NCBI GenBank assembly: GCA_031282465.1
Contig: JAITDR010000154.1
Coordinates: forward strand, 1-9,642
From: Desulfovibrio sp.
GTDB taxonomy: Bacteria > Desulfobacterota > Desulfovibrionia > Desulfovibrionales > Desulfovibrionaceae
Direction of reading: 5' to 3'
Length of the DNA stretch: 9,642 nt
Shown here piece by piece: positions 7,991 through 9,642 of this stretch (the first letter of the stretch is position 1; each line of letters begins with the position of its first letter). The notes under the pieces were generated by a model that was not told the DNA's origin, did not search any database, and saw only the letters and a program-made list of their open reading frames with translations. Position numbers and translations under genes: made by a program.

Positions 7991-9642
7991 ATGGAACTCA
8001 GCCAGGGAAGAGAAGGCTATCAACCGCCGCGTTCGGGCGTGCTGCTGCTTTACGGGCTGACCTCCTTTCTTTTCGTGCTGTTTGTGCTGCGCTTCTGGTA
8101 TCTGCAGATTCTGCACGGGGAGGAATACGCGCAAAAGGCCAACGCCAACAGGACGCGCCAAGAGCGCGTCTTCGCGACGCGAGGCATCATTCTGGACAGC
8201 AAGGGAAGGCTGTTGGCGGAGAACAGGCCGGCCTACGTGCTGACCCTGATCCGCGACGACTGTCCGGACATTCCGGCGACCCTGGCCCAGGTGAGCCGCT
8301 GGACGGGAAACTCCCTGTCGGCCCTGCGCAACCGCTTCCGGCAGGACGCGTTGCGCGTCAAATCGTTTCAGCCGCAGATCGTGGCCACCGACATTCCCTT
8401 TGAAAAAATTTCCGAGATTGAACAGCAGATATTCCAGTGGCCGGGGCTGGCCGTGGAAACGCGCCAGCGGCGCTATTACCCGTACGGTCCCCTGTTCGCC
8501 CATATCCTGGGCTATGTGGCCGATGCCGGGGAAAAGGACCTGCGCGCGGACGATAAACTGGCCCTCGGCGACATAGTCGGCAAACAGGGCATCGAGCTGG
8601 TGCTGGAAAAATCCCTGCGCGGCGCCAAAGGACTGAACAGCGTGGAGGTGGACGCCTTGGGCCGCAGGCTGAACAAGCGCCGCGAAGAGCCTCCCCTGGC
8701 CGGTGAAAACGTCATCCTGTCCCTGGACGCGGATCTGCAGAAGGCAGCATCCGATGCCCTGGGAGAACATGCAGGGGCCGTGGTGGTCATGGAGCCGGAC
8801 ACGGGTAAGCTGCGCGCCCTGGTCACGCACCCGAGCTACGACAACAATATGTTTACGGCCACCCTGTCCAGGGAGGAATGGGCGAAACTGACGGACGACC
8901 CCCGCCATCCCCTGCAGAACAGGGCCATACAAAGCGTCTACCCACCCGGTTCGGTCTGGAAGCTGATGATGGTCGGGTTGTTTCTGGAGCAGAAGGTCGA
9001 CCCGCGCCACGGCGTCGTCTGCCACGGAGGGGTGCATCTCGGCTCGCACACTTTCCGTTGCTGGAAAAGCGGCGGACACGGCTTTATGAACATGCTGCAG
9101 TCGGTGACCAATTCCTGCGACGTGTACTATTATGAAACGGCGCAACGCATGGGTATCGACAACATCGAACGCTTCGCCAAAGCCTGCGGCTTCGGCAGCC
9201 CCACCGGCATAGACCTGCCGCACGAGCGCGGCGGTCTGGTGCCCGGCCGGGAATGGAAACGGCGCCGTTTCGGTGAGCCTTGGCAGGGAGGGGAAACCCT
9301 GAACGTCTCCATCGGCCAGGGGTATACTCTGGTCACCCCGGTACAGATGGCGGTTTTTGTGAGCGCCCTGTTGAATGAGGGGAAAATTCTCAAGCCCGGG
9401 CTGCTGGAAAACGAAGAACCCGTCGTGCGCGGCATGTTGCCCGTGCCCCCGGCGCACCGCAGTTTTATTCTGGAGGCCATGCGGGCCACGGCCGCTGTGG
9501 GGACGGCACGACGCATCAACCGCCCGGACGCGGTCATCGGGGGCAAAACCGGCACGGCCCAGGTGGTGCGCATCGGCGAACGCCGCCTGAGCAGCGGCGA
9601 AATGGCCTACCGCCACCGGGATCACGCCTGGATGACCTCCTG
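7991..9642 (+). CDS. mrdA: penicillin-binding protein 2 (3' partial)
   Basis: Class B PBP and the DD-transpeptidase of lateral wall synthesis, working with the RodA glycosyltransferase and activated by MreC. The frame is open to the right edge, giving 550 codons. A short cytoplasmic end and one membrane span (about 16-38) are followed by the pedestal domain, which opens with TRGIILDSKGRLLAENRP. The transpeptidase motifs are SVWK (catalytic Ser321, Lys324, within YPPGSVWK), SCD (375-377) and KTG (519-521); NVSIGQGY is also present. Cys344, Cys357, His363 and Cys376 occupy the place of the PBP2 zinc site. The start is uncertain: ATG 7991 is 8 bases after the mreD stop, while an in-frame GTG at 7979 overlaps that stop as GTGA and would add four residues. 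Neither has a Shine-Dalgarno, so coupling to mreD is likely. FtsI is less likely given the mreBCD context and the CWKSGGHG region. Only the extreme C-terminus is missing. Confidence 0.95.
   Translation, partial: MELSQGREGYQPPRSGVLLLYGLTSFLFVLFVLRFWYLQILHGEEYAQKANANRTRQERVFATRGIILDSKGRLLAENRPAYVLTLIRDDCPDIPATLAQVSRWTGNSLSALRNRFRQDALRVKSFQPQIVATDIPFEKISEIEQQIFQWPGLAVETRQRRYYPYGPLFAHILGYVADAGEKDLRADDKLALGDIVGKQGIELVLEKSLRGAKGLNSVEVDALGRRLNKRREEPPLAGENVILSLDADLQKAASDALGEHAGAVVVMEPDTGKLRALVTHPSYDNNMFTATLSREEWAKLTDDPRHPLQNRAIQSVYPPGSVWKLMMVGLFLEQKVDPRHGVVCHGGVHLGSHTFRCWKSGGHGFMNMLQSVTNSCDVYYYETAQRMGIDNIERFAKACGFGSPTGIDLPHERGGLVPGREWKRRRFGEPWQGGETLNVSIGQGYTLVTPVQMAVFVSALLNEGKILKPGLLENEEPVVRGMLPVPPAHRSFILEAMRATAAVGTARRINRPDAVIGGKTGTAQVVRIGERRLSSGEMAYRHRDHAWMTS

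Noticed and set aside
7943..9625. A 560-codon open frame on the - strand opposite mrdA
   Set aside because: It is the same codon-register shadow, opposite PBP2 with all three active-site motifs.

Overview
The window is a GC-rich, tightly packed stretch of bacterial chromosome. Every supportable gene lies on the + strand, and all are housekeeping genes. From left to right they are the 3' part of leuD, leuB, dnaE (replicative DNA polymerase III alpha), and the cell-elongation cluster mreB-mreC-mreD-mrdA. The last gene runs off the right edge. The family assignments are secure because diagnostic motifs can be read directly in each protein. The protein flavour (LeuD, PBP2), the avoidance of TTA/CTA/TCA codons, and a GGTCCGGGG-type double-hairpin repeat between leuD and leuB suggest a Desulfovibrionaceae-like sulfate reducer. 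That taxonomic guess is inference and was not tested.

Layout. Bases 2-478 hold the end of leuD, the small subunit of isopropylmalate isomerase. Bases 479-693 are a gene-free gap dense in palindromes: two strong GC hairpins forming a REP-like unit, a 14-bp perfect palindrome, and a small hairpin followed by a T tract. Bases 694-1779 are leuB with a GTG start. A 60-base gap follows, containing a 19-codon ORF whose peptide echoes the start of DnaE. Bases 1840-5310 are dnaE (1156 aa), with both its PHP metal site and its polymerase aspartates intact. After an 89-base gap, mreB (5400-6437), mreC (6433-7518), mreD (7515-7982) and mrdA (7991 to the edge) follow with overlaps or a gap of 8 bases.

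How the genes work together. LeuD and LeuB catalyse successive steps of leucine synthesis. DnaE copies the chromosome. MreB filaments, the periplasm-facing scaffold MreC, membrane protein MreD and transpeptidase PBP2 form the elongasome that maintains rod shape; RodA would be expected just beyond the right edge.

The most interesting point is the start of mreC. No ATG, GTG or TTG precedes its transmembrane segment in frame. A perfect AAGGAGGT Shine-Dalgarno at the end of mreB points, with 8-nt spacing, to an ATT codon that overlaps the mreB stop (ATTAA). An AUU-initiated mreC is therefore the best reading. Other points worth checking are a Cys3His variant of the PBP2 zinc site, a divergent clamp-binding motif in DnaE, and leader mini-ORFs before leuB and dnaE. 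I see no previously undescribed multi-gene system, RNA gene, CRISPR array or mobile element.
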